Shown one piece after another: positions 30,539 through 40,772 of a stretch of 64,000 bases of DNA. The notes beneath the pieces are model-generated. The model was not told the origin of the DNA. It ran no database searches and saw only the letters and a program-made list of their open reading frames with translations. Positions within the stretch are counted from its first letter, which is position 1. Every line of letters starts with the position of its first letter. The position numbers and the translations under genes are program-made. The DNA is from Polynucleobacter sp. 71A-WALBACH (GTDB taxonomy: Bacteria; Pseudomonadota; Gammaproteobacteria; Burkholderiales; Burkholderiaceae), in contig NZ_JACVOP010000001.1 of the NCBI RefSeq assembly GCF_018882365.1, positions 496,001 through 560,000 of the forward strand, given 5' to 3'.

Positions 30539-32641
30539 GTGGCACGTAAAACCCCTATCGACAGATATCGCAATATCGGTATCTCTGCGCACATTGACGC
30601 AGGCAAGACAACAACTACAGAACGCGTTTTGTTCTACACCGGTGTTAATCACAAAATTGGTGAAGTGCATGATGGCGCTGCAACCATGGACTGGATGGAG
30701 CAAGAGCAAGAGCGTGGTATCACGATTACTTCTGCTGCTACCACAACGTTCTGGAAGGGTATGGCTGGTAATTTTGCAGAGCACCGCATCAATATTATTG
30801 ATACCCCAGGACACGTAGACTTCACTATCGAAGTTGAGCGTTCAATGCGCGTTTTGGATGGTGCTTGCATGGTTTACTGTGCGGTAGGTGGTGTACAGCC
30901 ACAATCCGAAACTGTTTGGCGTCAAGCTAATAAGTACCATGTTCCCCGTTTAGCATTCGTAAACAAGATGGACCGCACGGGCGCGAATTTCTTCAAGGTC
31001 TATGACCAGATGAAATTGCGCTTGAAAGCTAATCCTATCTTGATCCAAATTCCCATTGGCGCAGAAGAAAACTTCAAAGGCGTTGTGGATTTGGTAAAGA
31101 TGAAAGCAATCTATTGGGATGAGGCTTCACAAGGTACTAAGTTTACTTACGAAGAAATTCCAGCTGAGTTGAAGGCGTCTGCTGATGAGTGGCGCGAGAA
31201 AATGGTTGAAGCCGCTGCTGAAAGTTCAGAAGAGTTGATGGAGAAGTACCTCGGTGGCGAAGAGTTGACCGAAGAAGAAATCAAAGCAGCATTGCGTCAG
31301 CGCACGATCGCCAATGAAATTATTCCAATGATGTGTGGAACAGCTTTCAAAAACAAGGGTGTTCAGGCGATGTTGGATGCGGTAGTTGAATTGCTACCAT
31401 CCCCATTAGATGTTCCACCAGTTCCTTGTGAATTGGAAGACGGCACTCCGACAACACGCAAAGCCTCTGATGATGAGAAATTCTCAGCATTGGCATTTAA
31501 GATCATGACTGACCCATTTGTTGGCCAGTTAATTTTCTTCCGCGTGTACTCAGGTGTAATGAAGTCTGGCGACACGATCTACAACCCAATCAAGGGTAAG
31601 AAAGAACGTGTTGGTCGTTTGTTGCAAATGCATGCAAACGAACGCGAAGAAATTAAAGAAGTTTTTGCTGGTGATATCGCAGCTGCTGTTGGTTTAAAAG
31701 ATGCGACTACAGGCGAAACATTATGTGATCCAGATGGCATCGTTATTTTGGAGCGCATGGTATTCCCAGAGCCAGTGATCTCACAGGCTGTCGAGCCAAA
31801 AACAAAGCCAGACCAAGAAAAAATGGGTCTTGCTTTGAATCGCTTGGCACAAGAAGATCCATCATTCCGCGTTAAGACTGATGAAGAATCAGGTCAAACC
31901 ATTATTTCCGGAATGGGCGAGCTCCATTTGGAAATTTTGGTTGACCGTATGCGCCGCGAGTTTGGTGTAGAAGCAACTGTTGGTAAGCCACAGGTTGCCT
32001 ATCGTGAAACAATTCGCAAGGTTTGCGAAGAGATCGAAGGTAAATTTGTTAAGCAATCTGGTGGTCGCGGTCAATACGGACACGTTGTATTGAAGCTTGA
32101 GCCACAAGAGCCAGGTAAAGGCTTTGAGTTTATTGACGCTATTAAAGGCGGCGTAGTTCCACGTGAATACATCCCTGCAGTAGAAAAAGGAATTCGTGAA
32201 ACATTGAATTCCGGTATTTTGGCTGGCTATCCAGTTGTTGATATCAAAGCTACATTGTTCTTCGGCTCATACCATGACGTTGACTCCAATGAAAACGCAT
32301 TTAAGATGGCGGGTTCAATGGCGTTCAAAGATGGTATGCGCAAAGCATCACCAGTGTTGCTTGAGCCAATGATGGCTGTTGAAGTTGAAACACCAGAAGA
32401 TTTCATGGGTAACGTAATGGGTGACCTTTCATCCCGTCGCGGTATTTTGCAAGGTATGGATGACATTCCAGGGGGCGGCAAGATTGTTCGCGCTGAAGTG
32501 CCATTGGCAGAGATGTTTGGTTACTCAACTGGCTTGCGCTCGTTGACCCAGGGTCGCGCTACCTACACCATGGAATTTAAGCATTATTCCGAAGCACCTA
32601 AGAACGTTGCTGAAGCAGTTATGGCTGCTAAAGCGAAGTAA
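30539..32641 (+). CDS. fusA: Elongation factor G
   Basis: EF-G is the GTPase that moves tRNA and mRNA through the ribosome and helps recycle ribosomes. The 700-residue protein shows AHIDAGKT (17-24), [20 protein letters not shown] and NKMDRTGA, followed by domains II-V. The start is GTG 30539, with AAAGG ten or so bases before. It is the main bacterial form by length and context. Confidence 0.99.
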   Translation: MARKTPIDRYRNIGISAHIDAGKTTTTERVLFYTGVNHKIGEVHDGAATMDWMEQEQERGITITSAATTTFWKGMAGNFAEHRINIIDTPGHVDFTIEVERSMRVLDGACMVYCAVGGVQPQSETVWRQANKYHVPRLAFVNKMDRTGANFFKVYDQMKLRLKANPILIQIPIGAEENFKGVVDLVKMKAIYWDEASQGTKFTYEEIPAELKASADEWREKMVEAAAESSEELMEKYLGGEELTEEEIKAALRQRTIANEIIPMMCGTAFKNKGVQAMLDAVVELLPSPLDVPPVPCELEDGTPTTRKASDDEKFSALAFKIMTDPFVGQLIFFRVYSGVMKSGDTIYNPIKGKKERVGRLLQMHANEREEIKEVFAGDIAAAVGLKDATTGETLCDPDGIVILERMVFPEPVISQAVEPKTKPDQEKMGLALNRLAQEDPSFRVKTDEESGQTIISGMGELHLEILVDRMRREFGVEATVGKPQVAYRETIRKVCEEIEGKFVKQSGGRGQYGHVVLKLEPQEPGKGFEFIDAIKGGVVPREYIPAVEKGIRETLNSGILAGYPVVDIKATLFFGSYHDVDSNENAFKMAGSMAFKDGMRKASPVLLEPMMAVEVETPEDFMGNVMGDLSSRRGILQGMDDIPGGGKIVRAEVPLAEMFGYSTGLRSLTQGRATYTMEFKHYSEAPKNVAEAVMAAKAK

Positions 32642-32691
32642 TTTATCCACATTATTTTGAATATTGACTAGCTAAGAAGGCAGACAAAAAA

Positions 32692-33882
32692 ATGGCAAAA
32701 GAAAAGTTTGAGCGGACAAAACCGCACGTAAACGTTGGCACAATCGGTCACGTTGACCATGGTAAAACCACATTGACAGCAGCAATCGCAACCGTGCTTT
32801 CTAAAGCATTCGGTGGCGAAGCTAAAGCATACGATCAGATTGATGCTGCTCCAGAAGAAAAAGCACGCGGTATTACGATTAATACAGCACACGTTGAGTA
32901 TGAGACTGCGAATCGTCACTACGCTCACGTAGATTGCCCAGGACATGCTGACTACGTTAAGAACATGATTACTGGCGCTGCTCAGATGGACGGCGCTATT
33001 TTGGTTTGCTCCGCAGCTGACGGCCCAATGCCACAAACTCGTGAGCACATCCTCTTGGCACGCCAAGTTGGTGTTCCTTACATCGTCGTATTTTTGAACA
33101 AGTGCGACATGGTGGATGATGCTGAGTTGTTAGAGCTCGTCGAAATGGAAGTTCGTGAGCTTCTATCTAAGTACGACTTCCCAGGTGATGACACACCAAT
33201 TATTCAAGGTTCTGCTAAGTTAGCCCTTGAAGGCGACGAAGGCCCAATGGGTAAAGAAGCCATCATGAAATTGGCTGAAGCATTAGATACTTATATCCCA
33301 ACTCCAGAGCGCGCAATTGATGGTGCGTTCTTGATGCCAGTAGAGGACGTGTTCTCTATCTCCGGTCGCGGTACTGTAGTTACAGGCCGTATCGAGCGCG
33401 GTATCGTTAAGGTTGGTGAAGAGATTGAAATTATCGGTATCAAACCAACTCTCAAGACAACTTGTACTGGTGTTGAAATGTTCCGCAAATTGCTCGACCA
33501 AGGTCAAGCAGGCGATAACGTTGGTATCTTGTTACGCGGTACAAAACGTGAAGAAGTTGAGCGCGGCCAAGTATTGGCTAAGCCAGGTTCAATCACCCCA
33601 CATACTCACTTTACAGCCGAGGTTTATATCTTGGGTAAAGATGAAGGTGGTCGTCATACGCCATTCTTTAACAACTATCGTCCACAGTTCTACTTCCGTA
33701 CTACGGACGTAACTGGTTCAATCGAGTTGCCAAAAGACAAAGAAATGGTAATGCCTGGTGATAACGTCACAATTACCGTAAAACTCATCGCTCCTATCGC
33801 GATGGAAGAAGGTTTACGTTTTGCGATCCGTGAAGGTGGCCGTACTGTTGGCGCCGGCGTGGTTGCAAAGATTTTGGCTTAA
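32692..33882 (+). CDS. tuf: Elongation factor Tu, copy 2
   Basis: This is identical in protein to copy 1 at 15898 and ends the str operon after fusA. The matching DNA extends from about 15 bases before ATG (AAGGCAGACAAAAAA) to eight bases after the stop (TAGTTTTA), spanning 32677-33890. Two tuf copies with one in the str operon are normal for betaproteobacteria and give the high EF-Tu level needed in fast growth. Confidence 0.99.
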   Translation: MAKEKFERTKPHVNVGTIGHVDHGKTTLTAAIATVLSKAFGGEAKAYDQIDAAPEEKARGITINTAHVEYETANRHYAHVDCPGHADYVKNMITGAAQMDGAILVCSAADGPMPQTREHILLARQVGVPYIVVFLNKCDMVDDAELLELVEMEVRELLSKYDFPGDDTPIIQGSAKLALEGDEGPMGKEAIMKLAEALDTYIPTPERAIDGAFLMPVEDVFSISGRGTVVTGRIERGIVKVGEEIEIIGIKPTLKTTCTGVEMFRKLLDQGQAGDNVGILLRGTKREEVERGQVLAKPGSITPHTHFTAEVYILGKDEGGRHTPFFNNYRPQFYFRTTDVTGSIELPKDKEMVMPGDNVTITVKLIAPIAMEEGLRFAIREGGRTVGAGVVAKILA

Positions 33883-33928
33883 TAGTTTTAGGTATTAATC
33901 AGTAATCAATATTTAGCGGTTTGCTAAC

Positions 33929-33957
33929 CGGTGACATCAGTGCTGCTGATGTCACCG
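33929..33957 (+). promoter_or_regulatory. 12-bp hairpin between tuf and rpsJ
   Basis: CGGTGACATCAG-TGCTG-CTGATGTCACCG is a perfect 12-bp stem. It lacks a T run, so it is more likely an mRNA processing or stability element than a terminator. Confidence 0.6.
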
Positions 33958-34008
33958 AGCTCTTTAGAAATATAACGCGGCAGCACCGCAACGCTCTTTG
34001 GAATTAAT

Positions 34009-34320
34009 ATGCAAAACCAAAAAATTCGTATTCGCCTTAAAGCATTCGATTACCGTTTGATCGACCAGTCTGCAGCTGAAATCGTTGACACAGCCAAGCG
34101 TACTGGTGCAGTTGTTAAGGGTCCAGTACCTTTACCAACCCGTATTGAGCGTTTTGATATTCTGCGCTCACCTCACGTAAACAAGACTTCACGTGATCAG
34201 TTAGAGATTCGTACCCATCTGCGTTTGATGGATATCGTTGATCCTACAGAGAAAACAGTGGATGCCTTAATGAAATTAGATCTTCCAGCAGGTGTGGACG
34301 TCGAAATTAAGTTGCAATAA
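34009..34320 (+). CDS. rpsJ: Ribosomal protein uS10 (NusE)
   Basis: uS10 is a 30S head protein that also acts as NusE with NusB at boxA. The 103-residue protein has [36 protein letters not shown] and the C-terminal DVEIKL. It is separated from rplC by 197 bases carrying a hairpin and a strong promoter, so it may belong to the str transcript here. Confidence 0.98.
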   Translation: MQNQKIRIRLKAFDYRLIDQSAAEIVDTAKRTGAVVKGPVPLPTRIERFDILRSPHVNKTSRDQLEIRTHLRLMDIVDPTEKTVDALMKLDLPAGVDVEIKLQ

Positions 34321-34330
34321 TTCAGTATTT

Positions 34331-34356
34331 CCAGTCTTAGCTCTTGCCAAGACTGG
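34331..34356 (+). terminator. Hairpin after rpsJ, overlapping a promoter
   Basis: CCAGTCTT-AGCTCTTGCC-AAGACTGG is a perfect 8-bp stem without a strong T run (CCTTTC follows). The loop and 3' arm contain the -35 box TTGCCA of the next promoter. Confidence 0.55.
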
Positions 34357-34372
34357 CCTTTCGGGATAGAAT
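34344..34372 (+). promoter_or_regulatory. Promoter of the rplC-rpsQ gene set
   Basis: TTGCCA at 34344-34349, 17 bp, then TAGAAT at 34367-34372. About 145 bases of leader follow, ending with a hairpin GCCGAC-CAATCGAA-GTCGGC at 34485-34504 right before the rplC Shine-Dalgarno GGAG (34507-34510). Confidence 0.8.
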
Positions 34373-34517
34373 CTAAGGCTTCGCTCAATTATTTGGGCGA
34401 ATATTCAGGTTTTATCAGCATCAAAAACGTTGTAACTTATTGATTTAGAAGTACTTTTACTTGTAAATCACTTAAATTAATTTTGCCGACCAATCGAAGT
34501 CGGCGTGGAGCATGAAT

Positions 34518-35174
34518 ATGAGCTTAGGCTTAATCGGTCGCAAGATCGGCATGACCCGTCTATTTACGGACGAAGGGGAAGCGATTCCTGTCACCGTAAT
34601 TGACGTGAGCGACAACAGAATCGCTCAAATCAAGACCCAGGCAACTGATGGCTATGATGCTATCCAGTTGGCACATGGCACACGTAGAGCTACTCGCGTT
34701 ACCAAAGCAATGGCTGGACACTTCGCTAAAGCAGGTGTAATGGCTGGTAACGGACTCAACGAATTCCAATTAGATGCTACAAAAATCGCAGAAATGACAA
34801 CAGGTCTAGTAATTCCTGCTGACACTGCATTTGCAGCAGGCCAAAAAGTGGATGTGCAAGGTGTAACGATTGGTAAAGGCTATGCAGGTACCATTAAACG
34901 TCACCACTTCAAATCTGGTCGTGCATCACACGGTAACTCACGTTCACATAACGTGCCAGGTTCTATCGGTATGGCGCAAGATCCAGGCCGTGTTTTCCCA
35001 GGTAAGCGCATGACAGGCCACCTTGGTGACGAAACACGTACTGTACAAAATTTAGTCATCGCACGCATTGATGCAGAACGCAATCTCATCATGGTTAAAG
35101 GCGCTATTCCAGGCGCCCCAGGCGGTAAAGTTATTGTTACTCCAGCGGTGAAGACACCGTTGAAGAAGAAATAA
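34518..35174 (+). CDS. rplC: Ribosomal protein uL3
   Basis: uL3 binds 23S near the peptidyl-transferase centre and is among the first proteins to assemble. The 218-residue protein has [12 protein letters not shown] and the loop [22 protein letters not shown] 34518 is preferred to 34512 because GGAG at 34507-34510 is seven bases from it. A leader hairpin just before this site could control access. Confidence 0.98.
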   Translation: MSLGLIGRKIGMTRLFTDEGEAIPVTVIDVSDNRIAQIKTQATDGYDAIQLAHGTRRATRVTKAMAGHFAKAGVMAGNGLNEFQLDATKIAEMTTGLVIPADTAFAAGQKVDVQGVTIGKGYAGTIKRHHFKSGRASHGNSRSHNVPGSIGMAQDPGRVFPGKRMTGHLGDETRTVQNLVIARIDAERNLIMVKGAIPGAPGGKVIVTPAVKTPLKKK

Positions 35175-35185
35175 GGAGAGCGAAT

Positions 35186-35806
35186 ATGGAACTTAAGCTT
35201 CTCCAAGACAACGGAACTTTGGGCGCAGGCTTTCAAGCCTCACCAGAAGTATTCGAGCGCGAATATAACGAAGCATTGGTACACCAAGTTGTTGTGGCTT
35301 ACCAAGCTAATGCACGCAGCGGTAACCGTGCACAAAAAGACCGTGAGCAAGTTAAGCACACAACCAAAAAACCTTGGCGTCAAAAAGGTACTGGTCGTGC
35401 ACGTGCTGGTATGAGCTCTTCCCCGCTGTGGCGTGGAGGTGGTCGTATATTCCCGAATTCACCTGAAGAAAATTTCAGCCAAAAAGTAAACAAAAAAATG
35501 TATCGCGCAGGTATGAGATCTATTTTGTCTCAGTTAGCCCGCGAAGGTCGTTTAAATGTTGTTGACCAATTTAATCTTGATGCTCCAAAGACTAAAGTTT
35601 TAGCTGACAAAGTTAAAGCAATGGGATTGGATTCAGTCTTGATCATTGTTGATCAGGTTAGCGAGAATTTGTACTTGGCATCACGCAACTTGCATAAGGT
35701 TGCTGTATGTGAGCCACAGCACGCTGATCCATTAGCTTTAGTCCAATACAAAAAAGTATTGGTAAGTAAAGCAGCGATCGCAAAAATTGAGGAGTTGCTG
35801 AAATGA
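35186..35806 (+). CDS. rplD: Ribosomal protein uL4
   Basis: uL4 lines the peptide exit tunnel. The 206-residue protein has the tunnel-loop region [26 protein letters not shown], which contains the macrolide-related Lys-Gly-Thr site. In E. coli L4 also represses the S10 operon. It starts 11 bp after rplC and overlaps rplW by 4 bp. Confidence 0.98.
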   Translation: MELKLLQDNGTLGAGFQASPEVFEREYNEALVHQVVVAYQANARSGNRAQKDREQVKHTTKKPWRQKGTGRARAGMSSSPLWRGGGRIFPNSPEENFSQKVNKKMYRAGMRSILSQLAREGRLNVVDQFNLDAPKTKVLADKVKAMGLDSVLIIVDQVSENLYLASRNLHKVAVCEPQHADPLALVQYKKVLVSKAAIAKIEELLK

Positions 35807-36117
35807 GCCAAGTCCGTAAAAACGATCACAGCTTGATGAAGGTTCTGCTTGGACCGGTTATCTCTGAAAAAGCCACTATGGTTGCAGAGAAAAACGAACA
35901 AGTGGTATTTCAGGTTACACGCGACGCTAATAAGAGCGATGTGAAACAGGCGGTTGAATTGCTCTTTAAAGTGCAAGTTGACTCTGTTCAAATCGTAAAT
36001 CAAAAAGGTAAGCCAAAGCGCTATGGCCGTTTTGAAGGTCGTCGTGACCACACTAAGAAGGCCTACGTTAGCTTGAAGCCAGGTCAAGAAATTAACTTTG
36101 AAGCGGAGGCGAATTAA
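35803..36117 (+). CDS. rplW: Ribosomal protein uL23
   Basis: uL23 sits at the tunnel exit and docks trigger factor and SRP. The 104-residue protein has [24 protein letters not shown] and [11 protein letters not shown]. Its ATG overlaps the rplD stop (ATGA), so translation is coupled. Confidence 0.97.
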   Translation: MSQVRKNDHSLMKVLLGPVISEKATMVAEKNEQVVFQVTRDANKSDVKQAVELLFKVQVDSVQIVNQKGKPKRYGRFEGRRDHTKKAYVSLKPGQEINFEAEAN

Positions 36118-36119
36118 TC

Positions 36120-36950
36120 ATGCCTTTGATGAAGACAAAACCGACCTCACCAGGTCGTCGCTCAATGGTCAAGGTGGTAAATCCTGACCTGCATAAAGGT
36201 AAACCTTTTGCAGCGTTGGTAGAGCCACAGTTCCAAAAAGCAGGTCGTAACAATAATGGTCACATCACTACCCGCCATAAGGGTGGTGGTCATAAGCATC
36301 ACTATCGTGTTGTTGATTTCAAACGCAACGACAAGGATGGCATTCCAGCAAAAGTAGAACGCTTGGAATACGATCCAAACCGCAGTGCAAATATTGCATT
36401 GATCGTGTTTGCTGATGGTGAGCGTCGCTATATTCTTGCTGCAAAAGGCATGACTGTAGGGCAGCCATTGATGGCCGGCTCAGAAGCCCCAATTAAGTCT
36501 GGTAACAACTTGCCAATTCGCAATATTCCAGTTGGTAGCACGATTCACTGTATCGAAATGTTGCCAGGTAAGGGTGCCCAAATCGCACGTTCTGCTGGTG
36601 GATCTGCAGTGTTATTGGCTCGTGAAGGTGTATACGCTCAGGTGCGCTTGCGCTCTGGTGAAGTACGTCGTATTTTGATCGATTGCCGTGCCACTATTGG
36701 TGAAGTTGGTAATGAAGAGCACAGCTTGCGCGTTATCGGTAAAGCAGGTGCAAATCGCTGGCGTGGTATTCGCCCAACCGTTCGCGGTGTGGCAATGAAC
36801 CCAGTAGATCACCCACACGGTGGTGGTGAAGGTAAGACTGGCGAAGGCCGCGTACCTGTCTCCCCATGGGGCACACCAACCAAAGGTTATCGTACACGTC
36901 GTAACAAGCGTACAACATCGATGATCGTTCAACGCCGTCAGAAGCGCTAA
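36120..36950 (+). CDS. rplB: Ribosomal protein uL2
   Basis: uL2 is needed for subunit joining and peptidyl transfer. The 276-residue protein has [17 protein letters not shown] and the highly conserved [14 protein letters not shown], containing the key His. It is two bases after rplW. Confidence 0.99.
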   Translation: MPLMKTKPTSPGRRSMVKVVNPDLHKGKPFAALVEPQFQKAGRNNNGHITTRHKGGGHKHHYRVVDFKRNDKDGIPAKVERLEYDPNRSANIALIVFADGERRYILAAKGMTVGQPLMAGSEAPIKSGNNLPIRNIPVGSTIHCIEMLPGKGAQIARSAGGSAVLLAREGVYAQVRLRSGEVRRILIDCRATIGEVGNEEHSLRVIGKAGANRWRGIRPTVRGVAMNPVDHPHGGGEGKTGEGRVPVSPWGTPTKGYRTRRNKRTTSMIVQRRQKR

Positions 36951-36975
36951 ACGAGAAAGCGATTAAGGAAAAGAT

Positions 36976-37254
36976 ATGACACGTTCAGCTAAAAAAGGCC
37001 CATTTTGCGAAGCCAGCTTAGTAAATAAAGTTGAAGTCGCACAAGCCAACAAAGACAAAAAGCCGATTAAAACTTGGTCACGCCGTTCAACAATCCTCCC
37101 AGACTTTATTGGTCTGACGATTGCTGTACATAACGGTCGTCAACACGTTCCGGTATATGTATCAGAAAACATGGTGGGTCATAAGTTAGGCGAGTTTGCC
37201 TTGACCCGTACTTTCAAAGGTCACGCTGCTGACAAGAAAGTAACGAAGAAGTAA
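36976..37254 (+). CDS. rpsS: Ribosomal protein uS19
   Basis: uS19 lies in the 30S head next to S13 and touches A-site tRNA. The 92-residue protein has [35 protein letters not shown] and [22 protein letters not shown] precedes the ATG, 25 bp after rplB. Confidence 0.98.
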   Translation: MTRSAKKGPFCEASLVNKVEVAQANKDKKPIKTWSRRSTILPDFIGLTIAVHNGRQHVPVYVSENMVGHKLGEFALTRTFKGHAADKKVTKK

Positions 37255-37264
37255 GGGGATGATG

Positions 37265-37594
37265 ATGGAAGTTAAAGCTATTCACAAGGGCGCCCGCATT
37301 TCTGCGCAAAAGACACGTTTGGTCGCTGATCAAATCCGTGGTTTGCCAATTGCGCGCGCTATGAACATTTTGAATTTCAGCCCCAAAAAAGCTGCCTTCA
37401 TTGTGAAAAAAGTTGTTGAGTCCGCAATGGCCAACGCTGAACACAATAAGGGTGCTGATATTGATGAGCTCAAGGTTTCAACAATTATTGTTGATAAAGG
37501 TACTTCCTTGAAGCGCTTCACAGCACGTGCTAAGGGTCGCGGCAATCAAATTGAAAAACAAACATGTCACATCACCGTGACCTTGAGTAACTAA
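37265..37594 (+). CDS. rplV: Ribosomal protein uL22
   Basis: uL22 contacts all 23S domains and its hairpin reaches the exit tunnel. The family pattern is [22 protein letters not shown] and the C-terminal [23 protein letters not shown]. Three ATG codons are in tandem (37259, 37262, 37265); the third is best spaced from AAGGGG (37253-37258) and gives the usual 109 residues. Confidence 0.96.
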   Translation: MEVKAIHKGARISAQKTRLVADQIRGLPIARAMNILNFSPKKAAFIVKKVVESAMANAEHNKGADIDELKVSTIIVDKGTSLKRFTARAKGRGNQIEKQTCHITVTLSN

Positions 37595-37602
37595 GGAAAG
37601 AT

Positions 37603-38424
37603 ATGGGACAAAAGATAAACCCAACCGGATTCCGACTCTCGGTAACGAAGAACTGGACATCTAAGTGGTATGCAAACAATACTGATTTTGCGAAGATGTT
37701 GAAAGAGGACGTAGATGTCCGCATCTATCTCAAAAAGAAGTTGAAGAATGCATCCGTAAGTAAAGTCATTATTGAGCGTCCTGCAAAGAATGCGCGAATC
37801 ACTATTTACAGCTCACGCCCAGGTGTTGTGATCGGTAAAAAAGGTGAAGATATTGAAGTTCTCCGTCGTGAACTCCAGAAGCGTATGGGCGTTCCAGTCC
37901 ATGTGAACATCGAAGAAATTCGTAAGCCTGAAGTTGATGCGCAATTGATCGCTGATTCTATTACTCAGCAGCTTGAAAAGCGCATTATGTTCCGTCGTGC
38001 AATGAAGCGTGCTATGCAAAATGCAATGCGTCTTGGCGCACAAGGAATCAAGATCATGTCTTCTGGTCGTTTGAACGGTGCTGAAATTGCACGTCGCGAA
38101 TGGTACCGTGAAGGTCGTGTTCCACTTCATACATTGAAGGCTGATATTGATTACGCTACTTCAGAAGCGGAAACAACATACGGCATCATCGGTGTAAAAG
38201 TTTGGGTATACAAAGGCGATACATTAGGCCGCGGTGCGGATGCTCCAGCAGTAACAGCAGAGCCAGCAGCTGATGAGAAAAAGCCACGTCGCGCACCAGC
38301 TAAAACAACCGCACGCAAACCAGCAGCTGACAGCAAGCCATTGGTTGCTGCTAAGCCAGCAGTAAAGCGTGCACCGAAAGCCGTTGAAGCCGCAAGTGCT
38401 GAAGCGCAGAAGTCAGGAGAGTAA
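37603..38424 (+). CDS. rpsC: Ribosomal protein uS3, with long basic tail
   Basis: uS3 lies at the mRNA entry and helps unwind mRNA. Residues 1-210 are a normal S3: KH domain with [15 protein letters not shown], and C-terminal domain with [20 protein letters not shown]. Residues 211-273 are a Lys/Ala/Pro-rich tail rich in [19 protein letters not shown] sequence, longer than E. coli S3 (233). Similar tails occur in other Burkholderiales. It is 8 bp after rplV and 2 bp before rplP. Confidence 0.98.
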   Translation: MGQKINPTGFRLSVTKNWTSKWYANNTDFAKMLKEDVDVRIYLKKKLKNASVSKVIIERPAKNARITIYSSRPGVVIGKKGEDIEVLRRELQKRMGVPVHVNIEEIRKPEVDAQLIADSITQQLEKRIMFRRAMKRAMQNAMRLGAQGIKIMSSGRLNGAEIARREWYREGRVPLHTLKADIDYATSEAETTYGIIGVKVWVYKGDTLGRGADAPAVTAEPAADEKKPRRAPAKTTARKPAADSKPLVAAKPAVKRAPKAVEAASAEAQKSGE

Positions 38425-38426
38425 GC

Positions 38427-38840
38427 ATGCTACAACCAAAGCGTCGTAAGTATCGCAAGGAACAAAAGGGTCGTAATACTGGCGTGGCAACACGCGGTAG
38501 CTCGGTAGCCTTTGGTGACTTCGGATTGAAGGCTATTGGCCGTGGTCGTTTGACAGCACGTCAGATTGAATCTGCACGTCGCGCAATGACCCGTCACATT
38601 AAACGTGGTGGTCGTATTTGGATCCGCATTTTCCCAGATAAGCCAATTTCACAAAAGCCAGCTGAAGTACGTATGGGTAACGGTAAAGGTAATCCAGAGT
38701 ACTACGTAGCAGAAATTCAACCAGGCAAGATTTTGTACGAGATGGATGGCGTGGATGAAACTTTGGCACGCGAGGCTTTTAAGCTTGCCGCTGCTAAGTT
38801 GCCACTACAAACCACTTTCGTGATTCGCCACTTAGGTTGA
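38427..38840 (+). CDS. rplP: Ribosomal protein uL16
   Basis: uL16 helps place A-site tRNA and is a late assembly protein. The 137-residue protein has [37 protein letters not shown] and TTFVIRHLG. It carries Arg in the region hydroxylated by YcfD in E. coli (PAEVRMG). It is two bases after rpsC. Confidence 0.98.
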   Translation: MLQPKRRKYRKEQKGRNTGVATRGSSVAFGDFGLKAIGRGRLTARQIESARRAMTRHIKRGGRIWIRIFPDKPISQKPAEVRMGNGKGNPEYYVAEIQPGKILYEMDGVDETLAREAFKLAAAKLPLQTTFVIRHLG

Positions 38841-38854
38841 TCGGGATAGAGATT

Positions 38855-39049
38855 ATGAAAAAGACAGAATTAGCATCCAAAGATCTGGTTGCCTTAAATG
38901 CAGAATTAACAGAGCTCTTGAAGACTAGCTTCAAGCTCCGTATGCAAAAGGGTACTCAGCAACTCACCAATACCAGCCAATTGGGTAAGACTAAGCGTGA
39001 AATTGCTCGCGTAAAGACTTTTATTACTCAAAAAACTGCACAGAAATAA
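38855..39049 (+). CDS. rpmC: Ribosomal protein uL29
   Basis: uL29 is a small two-helix protein at the tunnel exit. The 64-residue product has [19 protein letters not shown] and [18 protein letters not shown] 38855 gives the family length; a frame opening at 38837 inside rplP is not used. It is 12 bp before rpsQ. Confidence 0.96.
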   Translation: MKKTELASKDLVALNAELTELLKTSFKLRMQKGTQQLTNTSQLGKTKREIARVKTFITQKTAQK

Positions 39050-39061
39050 GGAAAAAGGGAT

Positions 39062-39331
39062 ATGACAGAATTATCTAAACCCTTGCGCCGCACCCTTGTG
39101 GGTCGTGTCGTTAGCGATAAAATGCAAAAAACTGTGACTGTGCTAGTCGAGCGCCAAGTAAAACATGCGCTTTATGGCAAATATGTTGGACAGTCCAAAA
39201 AATACCACGCACATGACGAAGCTGGTCAATACAAGATGGGTGATACTGTTGAAATTGCTGAATCTAGACCAATTTCACGTACTAAATCTTGGGTTGTTAC
39301 CCGTTTAGTTCAAGAATCAAAAGGTATTTAA
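39062..39331 (+). CDS. rpsQ: Ribosomal protein uS17
   Basis: uS17 is an early 30S assembly protein of OB fold. The 89-residue protein has [22 protein letters not shown] and the [13 protein letters not shown] motif. It is the last gene of this block; a terminator-like hairpin and a new promoter follow before rplN. Confidence 0.97.
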   Translation: MTELSKPLRRTLVGRVVSDKMQKTVTVLVERQVKHALYGKYVGQSKKYHAHDEAGQYKMGDTVEIAESRPISRTKSWVVTRLVQESKGI

Positions 39332-39340
39332 AGAAATATT

Positions 39341-39378
39341 AGGGATTTTGGCGAACTTTCTTGCCAAATCCCTGTTTT
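39341..39378 (+). terminator. Terminator-like hairpin after rpsQ
   Basis: AGGGATTTTGGC with GCCAAATCCCT (39363-39373) forms an 11-bp stem with one bulged T, followed by GTTTTG. The 3' arm contains the -35 box of the next promoter. Confidence 0.65.
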
Positions 39379-39390
39379 GCGTAGTATGAT
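39361..39390 (+). promoter_or_regulatory. Promoter of the spc gene set (rplN onward)
   Basis: TTGCCA at 39361-39366, 18 bp, then TATGAT at 39385-39390. The -35 box lies in the 3' arm of the preceding hairpin, as at rplC. Confidence 0.75.
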
Positions 39391-39395
39391 AGAAG

Positions 39396-39436
39396 GCTTC
39401 TCCGGTTTTATTGGGAGAAGCAGTGTTTTTTCATTA
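39396..39436 (+). promoter_or_regulatory. Attenuator-like hairpin in the rplN leader
   Basis: GCTTCTCC with GGAGAAGC (39414-39421) forms an 8-bp stem, followed by AGTG and then six T residues (39426-39431). It lies just after the promoter and could cause early termination. Confidence 0.55.
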
Positions 39437-39441
39437 ATTCC

Positions 39442-39465
39442 GGGTTTTAACTTTCGTTAAAACCC
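39442..39465 (+). promoter_or_regulatory. Perfect 10-bp hairpin in the rplN leader
   Basis: GGGTTTTAAC-TTTC-GTTAAAACCC is a perfect stem with a tetraloop, 52 bases before rplN. It may be a binding site for a ribosomal protein or a stability element. Confidence 0.55.
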
Positions 39466-39517
39466 ATAGACGGAACCAAGACTGTTTGCCTTTGGCTAAC
39501 AAGTTGGGGATTAAAAA

Positions 39518-39886
39518 ATGATTCAGACCGAAAGTAGATTACAGGTCGCCGACAACACAGGCGCCAGTGAAGTTTTGTGCATCAAGGTATTGGGCGGCTC
39601 TAAGCGTCGTTACGCCAGTATCGGTGATGTCATTAAAGTGACTGTCAAGTCCGCTGCTCCACGTGGCCGTGTAAAAAAAGGTGATATTTACAACGCCGTA
39701 GTAGTGAGAACTGCTAAGGGTGTTCGCCGTCCAGACGGTTCATTGATTAAGTTCGATGGAAACGCTGCGGTATTGCTCAACGCGAAGTTAGAGCCAATTG
39801 GCACACGTATCTTTGGACCAGTGACGCGCGAGTTGCGTACTGAGAAGTTCATGAAGATCGTTTCTCTCGCCCCCGAAGTTATTTAA
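39518..39886 (+). CDS. rplN: Ribosomal protein uL14
   Basis: uL14 binds 23S and the 30S interface; RsfS binds it to silence ribosomes. The 122-residue protein has [36 protein letters not shown] and [15 protein letters not shown] ending ([11 protein letters not shown]). It heads the spc block after a 186-base structured leader. Confidence 0.98.
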   Translation: MIQTESRLQVADNTGASEVLCIKVLGGSKRRYASIGDVIKVTVKSAAPRGRVKKGDIYNAVVVRTAKGVRRPDGSLIKFDGNAAVLLNAKLEPIGTRIFGPVTRELRTEKFMKIVSLAPEVI

Positions 39887-39895
39887 GAGGCTGAT

Positions 39896-40204
39896 ATGAA
39901 AAAGATTCGTAAAGGTGATTCAGTAGTTCTGTTGACTGGCCGCGATAAGGGCAAGCAAGGAACAGTTACAGCCGTACTCGAGAACAAATTAGTGATCGAA
40001 GGCGTAAATATTTACAAAAAGAGCGTTAAGCCAAATCCAGCAGCCGGTGTTACTGGCGGCATGATTGACAAGACGATGCCTGTTCACATTTCAAATGTGG
40101 CTGTGGTTGACGGTAACGGCAAACCATCACGTGTTGGTATCAAACTCGTTGATGGTAAGAAGCAGCGTTTCCTCAAAACCACTGGCGCGACTTTAAGCGC
40201 ATAA
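39896..40204 (+). CDS. rplX: Ribosomal protein uL24
   Basis: uL24 begins 50S assembly. The 102-residue protein has a KOW motif ([19 protein letters not shown]) and [18 protein letters not shown] sequence ([14 protein letters not shown]). It follows rplN by 9 bp and precedes rplE by 16 bp; in E. coli the S8 repressor site is near this junction. Confidence 0.97.
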   Translation: MKKIRKGDSVVLLTGRDKGKQGTVTAVLENKLVIEGVNIYKKSVKPNPAAGVTGGMIDKTMPVHISNVAVVDGNGKPSRVGIKLVDGKKQRFLKTTGATLSA

Positions 40205-40220
40205 GGGGCACGGAGAAATT

Positions 40221-40763
40221 ATGAGCACACGTTTTCAAGAACACTACCAAGCTAAAGTTGTTGCTGATTTGATCGCCAAGTTTGGCTACAAGTCAGTAAT
40301 GGAAGTTCCGCGTATCACCAAGGTAACCCTGAACATGGGCTTGGGCGATGCAGTGAACGACAAGAAAATTATCGAAAATGCAGTTGGTGATTTGACTAAA
40401 GTAGCAGGTCAAAAGCCAGTTGTGACAAAAGCGAAAAAAGCGATTGCTGGTTTCAAAATTCGTCAAGGCTACCCAATCGGCGCCATGGTGACATTGCGCG
40501 GTCAGCGCATGTATGAATTTTTAGATCGCTTCGTGACTGTTGCTTTGCCACGCGTACGTGACTTCCGCGGTATTTCCGGGAAGGCATTTGACGGCCGCGG
40601 TAACTACAACATCGGCGTTAAAGAGCAAATCATTTTCCCTGAAATCGAATACGACAAGATTGATGCCCTCCGTGGTCTCAATATCAGTATTACGACGACC
40701 GCTAAGACTGACGAAGAAGCAAAAGCTTTGTTAGCAGCGTTCAAATTCCCTTTCCGCAATTAA
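40221..40763 (+). CDS. rplE: Ribosomal protein uL5
   Basis: uL5 binds 5S rRNA in the central protuberance. The 180-residue protein has [35 protein letters not shown] and [25 protein letters not shown] precedes ATG. Confidence 0.98.
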   Translation: MSTRFQEHYQAKVVADLIAKFGYKSVMEVPRITKVTLNMGLGDAVNDKKIIENAVGDLTKVAGQKPVVTKAKKAIAGFKIRQGYPIGAMVTLRGQRMYEFLDRFVTVALPRVRDFRGISGKAFDGRGNYNIGVKEQIIFPEIEYDKIDALRGLNISITTTAKTDEEAKALLAAFKFPFRN

Positions 40764-40772
40764 GAGGCTAAC

